From Lysobacteraceae bacterium UBA6001 (GTDB taxonomy: Bacteria; Pseudomonadota; Gammaproteobacteria; Xanthomonadales; Xanthomonadaceae), in NCBI GenBank assembly GCA_002429615.1, contig DJAN01000049.1:1144-12747 (forward strand): DNA of 11,604 nucleotides, written 5' to 3'. This document shows, piece after piece, positions 1 through 6,053 of the stretch. Position 1 is the first letter of the stretch, and each line of letters starts with the position of its first letter. Under the pieces are notes generated by a model, which ran no database searches, was not told where the DNA came from, and was given only the letters and a program-made list of their open reading frames with translations. A program made the position numbers and the translations under genes.

Positions 1-324
1 CTGGCGGCGATGGCCTGCGGCGTGCAGAACGCGCTGGCCACCACCTACAGTGGCGCGCTGATCCGCACCACCCACCTCAGCGGCATGTTCACCGACCTGG
101 GCATCGGCCTGGGCCACCTGCTGCGTGGCCTGCCGCTGCCGATGCGGCGGCTGACGCTGAGCGGCCTGATCATCGGCGGCTTCCTTGGCGGCAGCCTGGC
201 CGGCACCTGGCTGTTCGCGCTGCTGCGCTATGACGCGCTGTACGTGCCCGCCGCGATCACCGGCGTGGCCGGCGGTGGCTATCTGCTGTGGCGGCAGTGG
301 ACATTGGCACGCGCGCGGGCGTGA
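1..324 (+). CDS. DUF1275 (YoaK-like) membrane protein, 3' part only
   Basis: This is the C-terminal 107 residues of a gene that begins before the window; frame 1 is open from the first base to a TGA. The visible part is very hydrophobic, with about three membrane-spanning stretches. One is rich in Gly/Leu around LSGLIIGGFLGGSLAGTW and another is near the end (VPAAITGVAGGGYLLW). The segment NALATTYSGALIRTTHLSGMFTDLG resembles the conserved part of the DUF1275/YoaK family, whose members are small inner-membrane proteins of unknown function. That assignment rests on recalled family resemblance. The next gene, thiD, starts 34 bp downstream on the same strand, so the two could share a transcript. 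No function can be given beyond a membrane location. Confidence 0.75.
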   Translation: MAAMACGVQNALATTYSGALIRTTHLSGMFTDLGIGLGHLLRGLPLPMRRLTLSGLIIGGFLGGSLAGTWLFALLRYDALYVPAAITGVAGGGYLLWRQWTLARARA

Positions 325-358
325 TGCGCCGTCGCGGCGGCCGGTGCACAATCGCGGC

Positions 359-1165
359 ATGACCGCTCAAGTCCTTTCCGCCCTGACCATCGCGGGCTCC
401 GATTCCGGCGGCGGCGCCGGCATCCAGGCCGATCTCAAGACCTTCGCCGCGCACCGCGTACACGGACTGTCCGCGCTCGCCGCGCTCACCGCGCAGCACA
501 CCCGCGGGGTGACCTCGGTGCACGTCCCGCCGACCGACTTCCTGCGCGCACAGATCGATGCCTGCTTCGACGACTTCGAAATCCAGGCGGTGAAGCTCGG
601 CATGCTCGCCAACGCCGCGGTGATCGAGTGCGTTGCCGACGCGCTCGAACACCATCGCCCGCCTTTCATCGTGCTCGATCCGGTGATGGTCGCCACCAGC
701 GGCGCCAAGCTGCTCGCCGACGACGCACTCGATGCCCTGCGCCAACGCCTGCTGCCGATGGCCACGCTGATCACCCCGAACATTCCCGAGGCCGAGCTGC
801 TGCTGGGCCACCGCATCGCCGATGCCGCCGCGGCCGAGCGCGCCTGCGCCGAACTGCTCGACCTTGGCGCCACCGCGGTGCTGCTCAAGGGCGGGCACCT
901 GTTCGAAGGCCAGCGCGTGATCGACCGCTTCGACGACGGCGTGGCGCAGCACGAATACATCCATACGCGGCTGCCGATCGATGCGCATGGCACCGGCTGC
1001 ACGCTGGCCTCGGCGATCGCCGCGCAGCTGTGCAACGGGCTGTCGCTGGCCAATGCCTGCGAGGCGGCCATCGATTACGTCGCGCGTGCGTTGCAGGGCG
1101 GCTATCGCCCCGGTCGCGGCGAGGTGCTGGTGCTCGACCACTTCGGCGCGGCGCGCCACGGATGA
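359..1165 (+). CDS. thiD: Bifunctional hydroxymethylpyrimidine kinase/phosphomethylpyrimidine kinase ThiD
   Basis: ThiD is a cytoplasmic ribokinase-fold kinase. It phosphorylates HMP and then HMP-phosphate with ATP, giving the pyrimidine diphosphate used by ThiE to build thiamine phosphate. The 268-residue product has the family length. Near the N-terminus it carries the substrate loop [14 protein letters not shown] (about residues 12-25). [10 protein letters not shown] lies at about 139-148, LLKGGH at about 175-180, and the phosphate/anion-hole motif [10 protein letters not shown] at about 210-219, with Cys214 in the place of the family's conserved Cys. I chose the ATG at 359 because the motif begins 11 residues later; the open frame continues upstream but overlaps the previous gene and looks non-coding. 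No good ribosome binding site precedes this ATG, and no TPP riboswitch is visible in the short upstream gap. The stop overlaps the next start (ATGA). Confidence 0.96.
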   Translation: MTAQVLSALTIAGSDSGGGAGIQADLKTFAAHRVHGLSALAALTAQHTRGVTSVHVPPTDFLRAQIDACFDDFEIQAVKLGMLANAAVIECVADALEHHRPPFIVLDPVMVATSGAKLLADDALDALRQRLLPMATLITPNIPEAELLLGHRIADAAAAERACAELLDLGATAVLLKGGHLFEGQRVIDRFDDGVAQHEYIHTRLPIDAHGTGCTLASAIAAQLCNGLSLANACEAAIDYVARALQGGYRPGRGEVLVLDHFGAARHG

Positions 1166-2004
1166 CGGTCGCCGCACGGGAGATCGAGGCGGTCGGCCAC
1201 GACGGCCATCGCTGGAACCTCATCGTCCGCATTCCCGCACGGCCACGTGCCGCATTGCTTTGGCTGCCGGCGCTGGGCGTGGCCGCGCGCCATTACGAAC
1301 CGCTGGCCGACGCACTCGCCGCGCACGGCATCGCCGTGCTGCTGCACGAATGGCGGGGCAACGGCAGCAGCAGCCTGCGCGCGTCGCGCGATTGCGACTG
1401 GGGCTATCGCGACATCCTCGCGTGCGACCTGCCGGCGAGCGAGCAGGTGCTGCACGACATCGCCGACGGCGTACCGCTGTTGATCGGCGGGCACAGCCTG
1501 GGCGGGCAGCTCGCGTGCTGCTTTGCCGGCATGCAGCCGGCGACGTTCGCGCGCCTGTGGCTGGTGGCCAGCGGCACGCCGTGGTGGCGCAGTTTTCCGG
1601 TACCGCTGCGCTATGCGCTGCCGCTGGTGTATCGCTTCCTGCCGTGGCTTGCGCGCCGCAACGGCGTGCTGCCCGGGCGGCGCGTCGGCTTCGGCGGCAA
1701 CGAGGCCCGCGGCCTGATCGCGGACTGGTCGCGCGTGGGGCTGAGCAACCGCTATGCGGCCGAGGGCATGACGACGGATCTGGAAGCAGGCCTGGCGCAG
1801 CTCGCGATGCCGCTCGACACCGTGGTGATGGCGCACGACTGGATGGCGCCGGTGGGTTCGATGCGTGCGCTCACCGCGAAAATGGCCGGCCCGGCACGAC
1901 TGGATGTCCTGCCTGCCGCGGAAATCGGCGCGCCCGCCGACCATTTTTCATGGATGAAATCCCCAGCGGCCGTGGCCGCCCGGCTGGCCCGCGCGATCAC
2001 GTGA
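1162..2004 (+). CDS. Alpha/beta hydrolase of unknown substrate
   Basis: The 280-residue product has an alpha/beta-hydrolase layout. The nucleophile elbow GHSLGG has Ser112, a candidate acid residue is Asp226 (AHDWMAP), and the candidate histidine is His261 in DHF. An N-terminal segment LLWLPALGVAARHYEPLADAL (about 32-52) resembles the oxyanion-loop strand, and HEWRGNGSS follows at about 62-70. Between elbow and acid there is a lid-like aromatic and hydrophobic region (TPWWRSFPVPLRYALPL). I see no signal peptide or membrane anchor, so it is probably cytoplasmic. It resembles the uncharacterised predicted hydrolases of the COG4757 type, but substrate and reaction cannot be read from the sequence. 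The start codon overlaps the thiD stop (ATGA), implying translational coupling and one transcript, but a role in thiamine metabolism does not follow from that. Confidence 0.9.
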   Translation: MTVAAREIEAVGHDGHRWNLIVRIPARPRAALLWLPALGVAARHYEPLADALAAHGIAVLLHEWRGNGSSSLRASRDCDWGYRDILACDLPASEQVLHDIADGVPLLIGGHSLGGQLACCFAGMQPATFARLWLVASGTPWWRSFPVPLRYALPLVYRFLPWLARRNGVLPGRRVGFGGNEARGLIADWSRVGLSNRYAAEGMTTDLEAGLAQLAMPLDTVVMAHDWMAPVGSMRALTAKMAGPARLDVLPAAEIGAPADHFSWMKSPAAVAARLARAIT

Positions 2005-2024
2005 AAAAAATTTGTTACGGACCG

Positions 2025-2053
2025 TTGACGGCCACCGCATAGTCCCGCATAAT
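2025..2053 (+). promoter_or_regulatory. Predicted sigma-70 promoter of tRNA-Arg
   Basis: TTGACG (2025-2030) and CATAAT (2048-2053) are separated by exactly 17 bp, and each matches the consensus at 5 of 6 positions. An A/T-rich stretch (AAAAAAATTT, 2004-2013) lies just upstream like an UP element. The predicted start of transcription, near 2060, is about 9 bases before the mature tRNA 5' end. Confidence 0.8.
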
Positions 2054-2068
2054 TCTCCTCCTGACGAC

Positions 2069-2145
2069 GCGCCCGTAGCTCAGTTGGATAGAGTACCTGG
2101 CTACGAACCAGGCGGTCGGGAGTTCGAATCTCTCCGGGCGCACCA
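2069..2145 (+). tRNA. tRNA-Arg (anticodon ACG)
   Basis: This is a complete cloverleaf of 77 nt including an encoded CCA (2143-2145). The acceptor arms GCGCCCG and CGGGCGC pair perfectly. The D-arm contains AGCTCAGTTGGATAGAGT, and the anticodon stem CCTGG/CCAGG encloses CTACGAA, giving ACG at the anticodon. The T-arm GGGAG-TTCGAAT-CTCTC contains one G-U pair. In bacteria this tRNA normally has its A34 deaminated to inosine to read CGU, CGC and CGA. It has its own promoter and terminator, so it is a single-gene transcription unit. Confidence 0.98.
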
Positions 2146-2157
2146 GTCAGAAAAGAG

Positions 2158-2192
2158 AAAGACGACGAGCTTACCTCGTCGTCTTTTTTTTT
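2158..2192 (+). terminator. Intrinsic terminator after tRNA-Arg, possibly bidirectional
   Basis: A perfect 12-bp stem (AAAGACGACGAG, 2158-2169, with CTCGTCGTCTTT, 2175-2186) encloses a 5-nt loop and runs into nine T residues (2184-2192). The opposite strand also carries a T-rich run after the stem (TTTCTCTTTT). It may therefore also end transcripts of the convergent DedA-rhodanese gene, whose stop codon lies 25 bp away. Confidence 0.93.
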
Positions 2193-2216
2193 GCGCGCAC
2201 AAAATGCCTGCACCCC

Positions 2217-3203
2217 TCAGGCCGTCAGCGCGGGCGGTGGCGATGCCTCCTCGCGCAGCGATGCCAGCGCCGCGGTTTCGTAACCGGCCGCGCGCCATGC
2301 ATCCAGGCCACCCCGCAACGGACGCACGTCGTTGTAGCGATGCTCGCGCAGGCGCGCGGCCAACCAGGCGGCCGAGACTTCATTCGGGCACGCACAGAAG
2401 ATCACCACGCCCCGCTCGCGCGGCACGCGCGCGAGGATGTCGGCGAGCTGGCGCTCGTCGGCGAACTGCGCGCCGGGAATCGTGTACGGCTCCAGGTCGC
2501 GATACCCCGGCGCGCGGATATCGAGCAGCGTGGGCGCCAGCGCGGGATCCTGCATCAGCGCATAGAGTTCATCGACACTGATGCGCGCCGCTTCCAGCGA
2601 GCGCATCAACTGCTGGCGCCGCCACCAACGCCATGCCACGTACAGCGCCAGCGCCAGGCCGACCACGCCGAACGCGCGCGCGCCCAGATCGGACAGCAAC
2701 GCCAGCACGTGTTCCACCTGGCCGGCGAACACCACGCCCAACCCCAACCCCGCCGCCGCCCACAACGCCGCGCCCAGCGCGTCGTAACCGAGGAACGGCC
2801 GCATCCGCACCTGCATCGCGCCGGCCAGCGGCACCGAGACCAGCGACAGACCCGGCACGAACTTGGCGAAGGCGAGCACGCGGATGCCGAGGCGGCCATA
2901 GAAACGCTCGGTCTTCTTCATGCAGGTATCGCGCGACAGCGACAGCCGGCACAGCGACTGCAACGTGCGGGTGCCATAGCGGCGCCCGGCGAGGAACCAT
3001 GCGGTGTCGCCGATCACGCTGGCGCTGATCGACAGCAGCCATGCGGCGACCACGCCCAACCACGCATACGCGCCGCCCTGCAGCGTGTAGGTGGCGCCGA
3101 CCAGCACCAGCGTCGGCATCGCCGGCACCGGCAGGCCCAGCGCCAGTGCGAGCACATTGACGAAGACCAGCGCCAAACCAAACTGCTCGACCAGGGCGTG
3201 CAT
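2217..3203 (-). CDS. DedA-family (VTT domain) membrane protein fused to a C-terminal rhodanese domain
   Basis: This 328-residue fusion has an N-terminal DedA/VTT membrane domain (about 1-195) and a cytosolic rhodanese-like domain (about 205-312). The membrane part has hydrophobic segments near 8-40, 46-72, 108-165 and 176-194. It carries the DedA-type signature AFAKFVPGLSLVSVPLAG (about 111-128), with Lys114 where many DedA proteins have Arg. The rhodanese part contains LLDIRAPG (226-233) and the active-site loop FCACPNE with Cys270; LRGGLDAWRAAG (296-307) is the usual C-terminal rhodanese element. DedA proteins are linked to lipid scrambling/flipping and membrane homeostasis. Rhodanese domains transfer or carry sulfane sulfur. 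The combined role is not known to me. The ATG at 3203 is preceded by a modest TGGAAA. The gene follows the LysR gene by 69 bp on the same strand, so cotranscription is possible. Confidence 0.9.
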   Translation of the reverse strand: MHALVEQFGLALVFVNVLALALGLPVPAMPTLVLVGATYTLQGGAYAWLGVVAAWLLSISASVIGDTAWFLAGRRYGTRTLQSLCRLSLSRDTCMKKTERFYGRLGIRVLAFAKFVPGLSLVSVPLAGAMQVRMRPFLGYDALGAALWAAAGLGLGVVFAGQVEHVLALLSDLGARAFGVVGLALALYVAWRWWRRQQLMRSLEAARISVDELYALMQDPALAPTLLDIRAPGYRDLEPYTIPGAQFADERQLADILARVPRERGVVIFCACPNEVSAAWLAARLREHRYNDVRPLRGGLDAWRAAGYETAALASLREEASPPPALTA

Positions 3204-3272
3204 GGGAATTTCCAGAAGGGATGCCGCAGCGTGGGGGCATTATCGCGCCGGGCCAGCGGTCGCGGCGGGATG

Positions 3273-4196
3273 CTACGTTCCGGCCAGCCGCCGCAGCCAG
3301 CCCTCGAACACACCGGGTTCGCGCAGCCGCCGCAGCCACCAGGCCAGCGCCTCGCCCTGCTCGCCGGTACGCCGGGCCAGGTAGAAGGTTTCGTCCGGCT
3401 TGGGCTGCTCGACCCCGACCGCCACCAGCGTGCCGGCGGCGATGGCCGCCCGCGCGCACGGCTCGGGCAGGAAGCCGCAGCCCAGGCCCGCCAGCTGCAG
3501 CGCGTACTTGCCCTGCATGTCCGGCACGCTGAGCACGTCCTGCGTGGACTGCAGGCCCACGGTGCGCGGCAGCAGGCGGCGTGCCGAGTCCGCCACCGCC
3601 ACGGCGCGGTGCAGCGCCAGCTCGGCCGCATCGACATGCGTATGCCCGGCCAGCGGGTGCGAGGGCGCCACCGCGAACACGAAGGACACCGTGCCCAAGG
3701 GCTCGACCACGTAGCCACCGCCACTGGGCCCCTCGCCGGCCGCGACGAGCAGATCGGCGCGCCGGTCCAGCAGCGCCTCCCAGGTCCCCGACAGCGACTC
3801 GCTGACCAGCCGCAGGCGGGTGCTGTCGGCGGCGCCGTAGAAGGCGGCGATGTCGTCGGCCAGCAGCGCGGCGGGGAACAGCGAATCCAGCCCCAGCGCG
3901 AACTCCGACTCCCAGCCCGACGCCACGCGGCGCACGCGCACCTCCAGCTCCTGCGCCGCCCGCAGCAGGTGCCGCCCTTCCTTGAGCAGCTCACGCCCAG
4001 CCTCGGTCGGGGTCGCCTTGGGGCCGACGCGCTCGAACAGCTGCACGCCCAGGTCCTCCTCCAGCTTGGCCACGGTGTAGGAGATCGTCGACGGCACCTT
4101 GTAGAGCACCTTGGCCGCACCGGCGAACGAGCCGCGGCGGTCGATGGCATCGAGAATCTGCAGGGCTTCCAGGCTGAGCTTCATGTTCGAATCCAT
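3273..4196 (-). CDS. LysR-type transcriptional regulator (YhaJ-like)
   Basis: The 307-residue protein has the LysR layout. The N-terminal winged helix-turn-helix (about 6-65) includes LEALQILDAIDRRGSFAGAA and ISYTVAKLEEDLGVQLFER. An effector-binding periplasmic-binding-protein-like domain spans about 95-300. The segments AIDRRGSF, ISYT-x-KLEE-L and LAGLGCGFLP recall E. coli YhaJ, whose neighbour yhaK is also a pirin-family gene. This is recalled similarity, not an alignment. The first ATG (4196) has no clear ribosome binding site. The second Met (codon 5, ATG at 4182-4184) follows GATGGA at suitable spacing and may be the true start. The gene is divergent from the pirin-family gene across 112 bp, the usual arrangement for a LysR regulator and its target. 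The likely ligand is unknown; in YhaJ-like systems it is thought to be an aromatic or quinone-type compound. Confidence 0.93.
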   Translation of the reverse strand: MDSNMKLSLEALQILDAIDRRGSFAGAAKVLYKVPSTISYTVAKLEEDLGVQLFERVGPKATPTEAGRELLKEGRHLLRAAQELEVRVRRVASGWESEFALGLDSLFPAALLADDIAAFYGAADSTRLRLVSESLSGTWEALLDRRADLLVAAGEGPSGGGYVVEPLGTVSFVFAVAPSHPLAGHTHVDAAELALHRAVAVADSARRLLPRTVGLQSTQDVLSVPDMQGKYALQLAGLGCGFLPEPCARAAIAAGTLVAVGVEQPKPDETFYLARRTGEQGEALAWWLRRLREPGVFEGWLRRLAGT

Positions 4197-4308
4197 CGAT
4201 GATGGCGCTCGAATCTACTCGCTTTTTGTTTCCCGATGAAGCGCACAGACTTATCGCCAAGGAGGAAACGCCTCCGATCGACATCATCGAACATCAAGGA
4301 GAAAGACC
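4197..4308. promoter_or_regulatory. Divergent LysR/pirin intergenic regulatory region
   Basis: These 112 bp must hold the promoters of both divergent genes. Visible structure: CCATC-GAT-GATGG, an inverted repeat at 4193-4205 over the LysR start; GGAGG-aaacg-CCTCC at 4261-4275; and the pair ATGTTCGA (4183-4190) and TCGAACAT (4287-4294), which are exact inverted copies lying at the two edges. The pirin ribosome binding site AAGGAGA is at 4296-4302. I found no sigma-70 promoter close to consensus for either gene. Any of the repeats could be a LysR site, but none is a clean T-N11-A box. Confidence 0.45.
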
Positions 4309-5022
4309 ATGCTGCAGATCCGCAAGAGCGATGCCCGGGGCCGCGCCGAACACGGCTGGCTGTCCTCGCGCCACACCTTCTCCTTCGCCCACTACCACGA
4401 CGCCCGCTACATGGGCTTCGGCCCGCTGCGGGTGATCAACGAAGACCGCGTCAAGCCGGCCGAAGGCTTCGGCACCCATGGCCACCGCGACATGGAGATC
4501 ATCTCCTACGTCGTCGACGGCGCCCTGGAGCACAAGGACAGCATGGGGACTGGCTCGGTGCTGCATTACGGCGATGTCCAGCGCATGACCGCGGGCAGCG
4601 GCGTGACCCACAGCGAGTTCAACGGTTCGCAGAGCGCGCCGGTGCACTTCCTGCAGATCTGGGTGATTCCCGAGCGCAACGGCATCACGCCCAGCTACGA
4701 GGAGAAGCATTTCAGCCCGGAAGACAAGCGCGGCCAGCTGCGCCTGATCGCCGCGCCGGACGCCGCCGGTGGCGCGCTGAAGATCCACCAGGACGCACGC
4801 CTGTATGCGTCGATCCTGGATGGCAGTGACCGCGCCGAGTACGCGCTGGAGAGCGGACGCGGCGCCTACGTGCAGGTGATCCGCGGCACGCTGGAGGTCA
4901 ATGGCGTGGCGCTGGGGGCGGGTGATGCGGTGCAGGCCAGCGACGAGTCGCTGCTGGTCTTCGCCAACGCGCAGGACAGCGAATTCCTGCTGTTCGACCT
5001 GCCGCTGCAGGGCTGGCATTAA
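4309..5022 (+). CDS. Pirin-family bicupin protein (YhhW-like, putative quercetin 2,3-dioxygenase)
   Basis: The 237-residue protein belongs to the pirin family of bicupins. The N-terminal cupin has the metal ligands His57 and His59 (GTHGHRDMEI), His101 and Glu103 (THSEFN). These match, in identity and apparently in numbering, the ligands reported for E. coli YhhW, which has quercetinase activity in vitro. Other family segments are HGWLSSRHTFSFAHY (about 15-29), GFGPLRVINED and QIWVIPERNGITPSYE. No signal peptide is seen, so it is cytoplasmic. AAGGAGA lies 6 bases before the ATG. The divergent LysR gene is its probable regulator. The natural substrate is unknown; a flavonoid or another quinone-like aromatic is possible, and a redox or stress role is equally possible. 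Confidence 0.93.
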   Translation: MLQIRKSDARGRAEHGWLSSRHTFSFAHYHDARYMGFGPLRVINEDRVKPAEGFGTHGHRDMEIISYVVDGALEHKDSMGTGSVLHYGDVQRMTAGSGVTHSEFNGSQSAPVHFLQIWVIPERNGITPSYEEKHFSPEDKRGQLRLIAAPDAAGGALKIHQDARLYASILDGSDRAEYALESGRGAYVQVIRGTLEVNGVALGAGDAVQASDESLLVFANAQDSEFLLFDLPLQGWH

Positions 5023-5033
5023 ACCCGCCAGCG

Positions 5034-5097
5034 CCAGAGCGCCGCTTCGCGCGGCGCCCTGGCCTGCCGATGCGGGCGGAGGCTTTACTTCGCCCGC
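5034..5097. other. Two hairpins in the pirin-to-acidic-protein gap
   Basis: The first hairpin is CCAG-a-GCGCCGC (5034-5045) paired with GCGGCGC-c-CTGG (5051-5062). It is strong but lacks a T-run. The second is GCGGGCG (5072-5078) paired with CGCCCGC (5091-5097) around a 12-nt loop. The first could end or protect the pirin transcript, and the second lies in the leader region of the next gene. No clear promoter is visible in this 117-bp gap. Confidence 0.5.
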
Positions 5098-5139
5098 TGG
5101 AATTTGCTTCCATGCCGGTCTCTTTCACCTGGAGCCGTC

Positions 5140-5463
5140 ATGCTCACGCACCACGATGTTGCCTTCTCCCAACTGATCGACCGCGTCGCCCGCTACGGCG
5201 CCGCCACCTGCGCCTGGGATGAGCTGTATGCCTGGTTCGGCGCCGAGGAAATCGACGCGACGGTCTGGCGCGCGGTGTACGCCCGCTTCCGCGAGATCTG
5301 CACCCACTACGGTTTCGAGGAAGTGCCGGAGTTGCAGGTCTACCGCTTCGACGCCTTCTTTACCCTGATCCGCGAAGGTGCGGACGACGAGGGCGTGGCG
5401 ATCATCGGCGCCGATGGCGAGCTGGAAGAGGAAGAAGAAGACGAGGAGGAAGGCGAGGCGTAA
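5140..5463 (+). CDS. Small protein of unknown function with an acidic C-terminal tail
   Basis: The product is 107 residues, and I do not recognise a named family. The body (about 1-90) looks like a folded, mostly helical domain rich in aromatic residues (AWDELYAWFG, VWRAVYARFREICTHYGFEE, VYRFDAFFTLIREG). It has no membrane segment or signal peptide. Residues 93-107 are almost entirely Glu/Asp (GELEEEEEDEEEGEA). The ATG at 5140 follows GGAG (5131-5134) with 5-base spacing. An in-frame ATG 36 bases upstream would overlap that site and lacks one of its own. A strong terminator follows 22 bp after the stop, which supports a real transcribed gene. The codon bias towards G/C in third positions matches its neighbours. 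Function cannot be inferred; acidic tails occur in proteins that bind basic partners or divalent cations. Confidence 0.8.
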   Translation: MLTHHDVAFSQLIDRVARYGAATCAWDELYAWFGAEEIDATVWRAVYARFREICTHYGFEEVPELQVYRFDAFFTLIREGADDEGVAIIGADGELEEEEEDEEEGEA

Positions 5464-5484
5464 GCGCACGCCGGCCGATCCTTG

Positions 5485-5508
5485 AAGCCGCCTCTGGGCG
5501 GCTTTTTT
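5485..5508 (+). terminator. Intrinsic terminator after the acidic-tail protein gene
   Basis: AAGCCGCC (5485-5492) pairs with GGCGGCTT (5497-5504) around the 4-base loop TCTG and runs into six T residues (5503-5508). It is on the plus strand and faces the minus-strand tRNA-Ser terminator, so the two convergent units are each closed. Confidence 0.9.
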
Positions 5509-5548
5509 GTTGCCCGGCCAAGCCCGCCGCGGCGCGCCTGCGGAAATG

Positions 5549-5576
5549 AAAAAAGCCGCTGCAAGCAGCGGCTTTT
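5549..5576 (-). terminator. Intrinsic terminator after tRNA-Ser
   Basis: AAAAGCCGCT (5551-5560) and AGCGGCTTTT (5567-5576) form a 10-bp stem around a 6-base loop. Read on the minus strand, the stem runs into six U residues (complement of 5549-5554) five bases after the tRNA-Ser CCA end. On the plus strand it also ends in TTTT and could act weakly in that direction. Confidence 0.9.
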
Positions 5577-5580
5577 GACA

Positions 5581-5673
5581 TGGCGGAGTGAGAGGGATTC
5601 GAACCCTCGATAGAGCTTTTGACCCTATACTCCCTTAGCAGGGGAGCCCCTTCGGCCTCTCGGGCATCACTCC
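5581..5673 (-). tRNA. tRNA-Ser (anticodon GCT)
   Basis: This is a 93-nt class II tRNA with encoded CCA (complement of 5581-5583). The acceptor arms GGAGTGA and TCACTCC pair fully, with G as discriminator base. The anticodon stem CTCCC/GGGAG encloses CTGCTAA, so the anticodon is GCT, reading AGC/AGU. The long variable arm is built on ATAG...CTAT, and the T-arm is GAGGG-TTCGAAT-CCCTC. It sits directly downstream of csrA on the same strand, the order I know from Xanthomonadaceae. Confidence 0.98.
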
Positions 5674-5715
5674 GGGATTTGCATCCTGTCAGCAGTGTTC
5701 CGCGACAGGCCGCGA

Positions 5716-5745
5716 AGAATACCGGCAACAGGGGGTCAACGTAAA
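5716..5745 (-). promoter_or_regulatory. Predicted promoter of tRNA-Ser
   Basis: On the minus strand, TTTACG (complement of 5740-5745) is followed after 18 bp by TATTCT (complement of 5716-5721). A start near 5709 would leave a leader of about 36 nt. The leader holds a 6-bp hairpin, CCTGTC/GACAGG (5685-5690 with 5704-5709), just upstream of the mature 5' end. The overlapping TTGACC is badly spaced for the same -10. Confidence 0.55.
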
Positions 5746-5759
5746 CCCTTTGTTGTGTA

Positions 5760-5972
5760 TCAGGTGGCGGATTCGTCGTTGCCGCCCGCACCGGACGCCA
5801 CCGGCTCGTCGCCGCGCTGGATGCGCTGATAGATTTCTTCGCGATGCACCGCCACATCCTTCGGCGCGGTGATGCCAATGCGCACCTGATTCCCCTTCAC
5901 GCCAAGTACCGTGACGGTGACCGAGTCACCGATCATCAGGGTTTCGCCAACACGGCGAGTAAGGATCAACAT
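5760..5972 (-). CDS. csrA: Carbon storage regulator / RNA-binding translational regulator CsrA (RsmA)
   Basis: CsrA is a small dimeric RNA-binding protein. It binds GGA motifs, usually in hairpin loops near ribosome binding sites, and so represses or stabilises mRNAs; in Xanthomonas the orthologue RsmA controls virulence, motility and biofilm traits. The 70-residue product starts with the canonical [16 protein letters not shown], followed by [34 protein letters not shown]. It includes the RNA-contact regions around Thr5/Arg6 and the VAVHREE segment with Arg44. Residues 58-70 form a variable tail ([17 protein letters not shown]). GGAG lies 10 bases before the ATG at 5972. A TTG five codons upstream is in frame but is part of that ribosome binding site. 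The leader carries CsrA-type GGA motifs, described separately. Confidence 0.97.
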   Translation of the reverse strand: MLILTRRVGETLMIGDSVTVTVLGVKGNQVRIGITAPKDVAVHREEIYQRIQRGDEPVASGAGGNDESAT

Positions 5973-5973
5973 G

Positions 5974-6007
5974 TCCAGAATCTCCAAGGGCCGGCGGTCC
6001 CGCCGGC
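5974..6007 (-). promoter_or_regulatory. csrA leader: GGA-loop hairpin and ribosome binding site (candidate CsrA autoregulatory site)
   Basis: On the minus strand a perfect 7-bp stem, GCCGGCG/CGCCGGC (complement of 6007-6001 and 5996-5990), presents the tetraloop GGAC. Four bases further on is the ribosome binding site GGAG (GGA at complement 5985-5983), and a third GGA lies one base before the start codon (5976-5974). GGA in a hairpin loop next to a GGA-containing ribosome binding site is the known recognition layout for CsrA. Binding here is inferred. Confidence 0.55.
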
Positions 6008-6008
6008 A

Positions 6009-6030
6009 CGCGGCCCCCGAGGGCGCCGCG
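6009..6030 (-). other. GC-rich hairpin in the csrA leader
   Basis: CGCGGC (6009-6014) pairs with GCCGCG (6025-6030), and the pairing continues after one C-C mismatch (CC with GG). On the minus strand it lies between the predicted csrA promoter and the GGA-loop hairpin. Its U-rich run precedes the stem instead of following it, so it is not an intrinsic terminator of alaS or csrA. Confidence 0.5.
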
Positions 6031-6053
6031 GAAAAAGGGAATAAAGAGCAGGA

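Noticed and set aside
325..358. TPP riboswitch before thiD
   Set aside because: The gap is only 34 bp and lacks the conserved CUGAGA-type thi-box elements.
2069..2145. tRNA-Arg as an integration (att) site of a genomic island
   Set aside because: No integrase gene, no repeated tRNA 3' end and no change in base composition downstream; the flanking genes look like ordinary chromosome.
2340..4202. A 620-codon plus-strand open frame opposite the DedA-rhodanese and LysR genes
   Set aside because: It is a GC-rich antisense shadow. Its product is low-complexity, rich in Gln, Arg, His and Ala with no fold-like pattern, while both minus-strand genes show clear family motifs.
5034..5062. Intrinsic terminator of the pirin gene
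   Set aside because: The hairpin is strong but no T-run follows on either strand, so it is recorded only as a hairpin.
5973..5987. CsrA start five codons upstream
   Set aside because: The codon is TTG and is part of the ribosome binding site TTGGAG; all known CsrA proteins begin MLILTRR.
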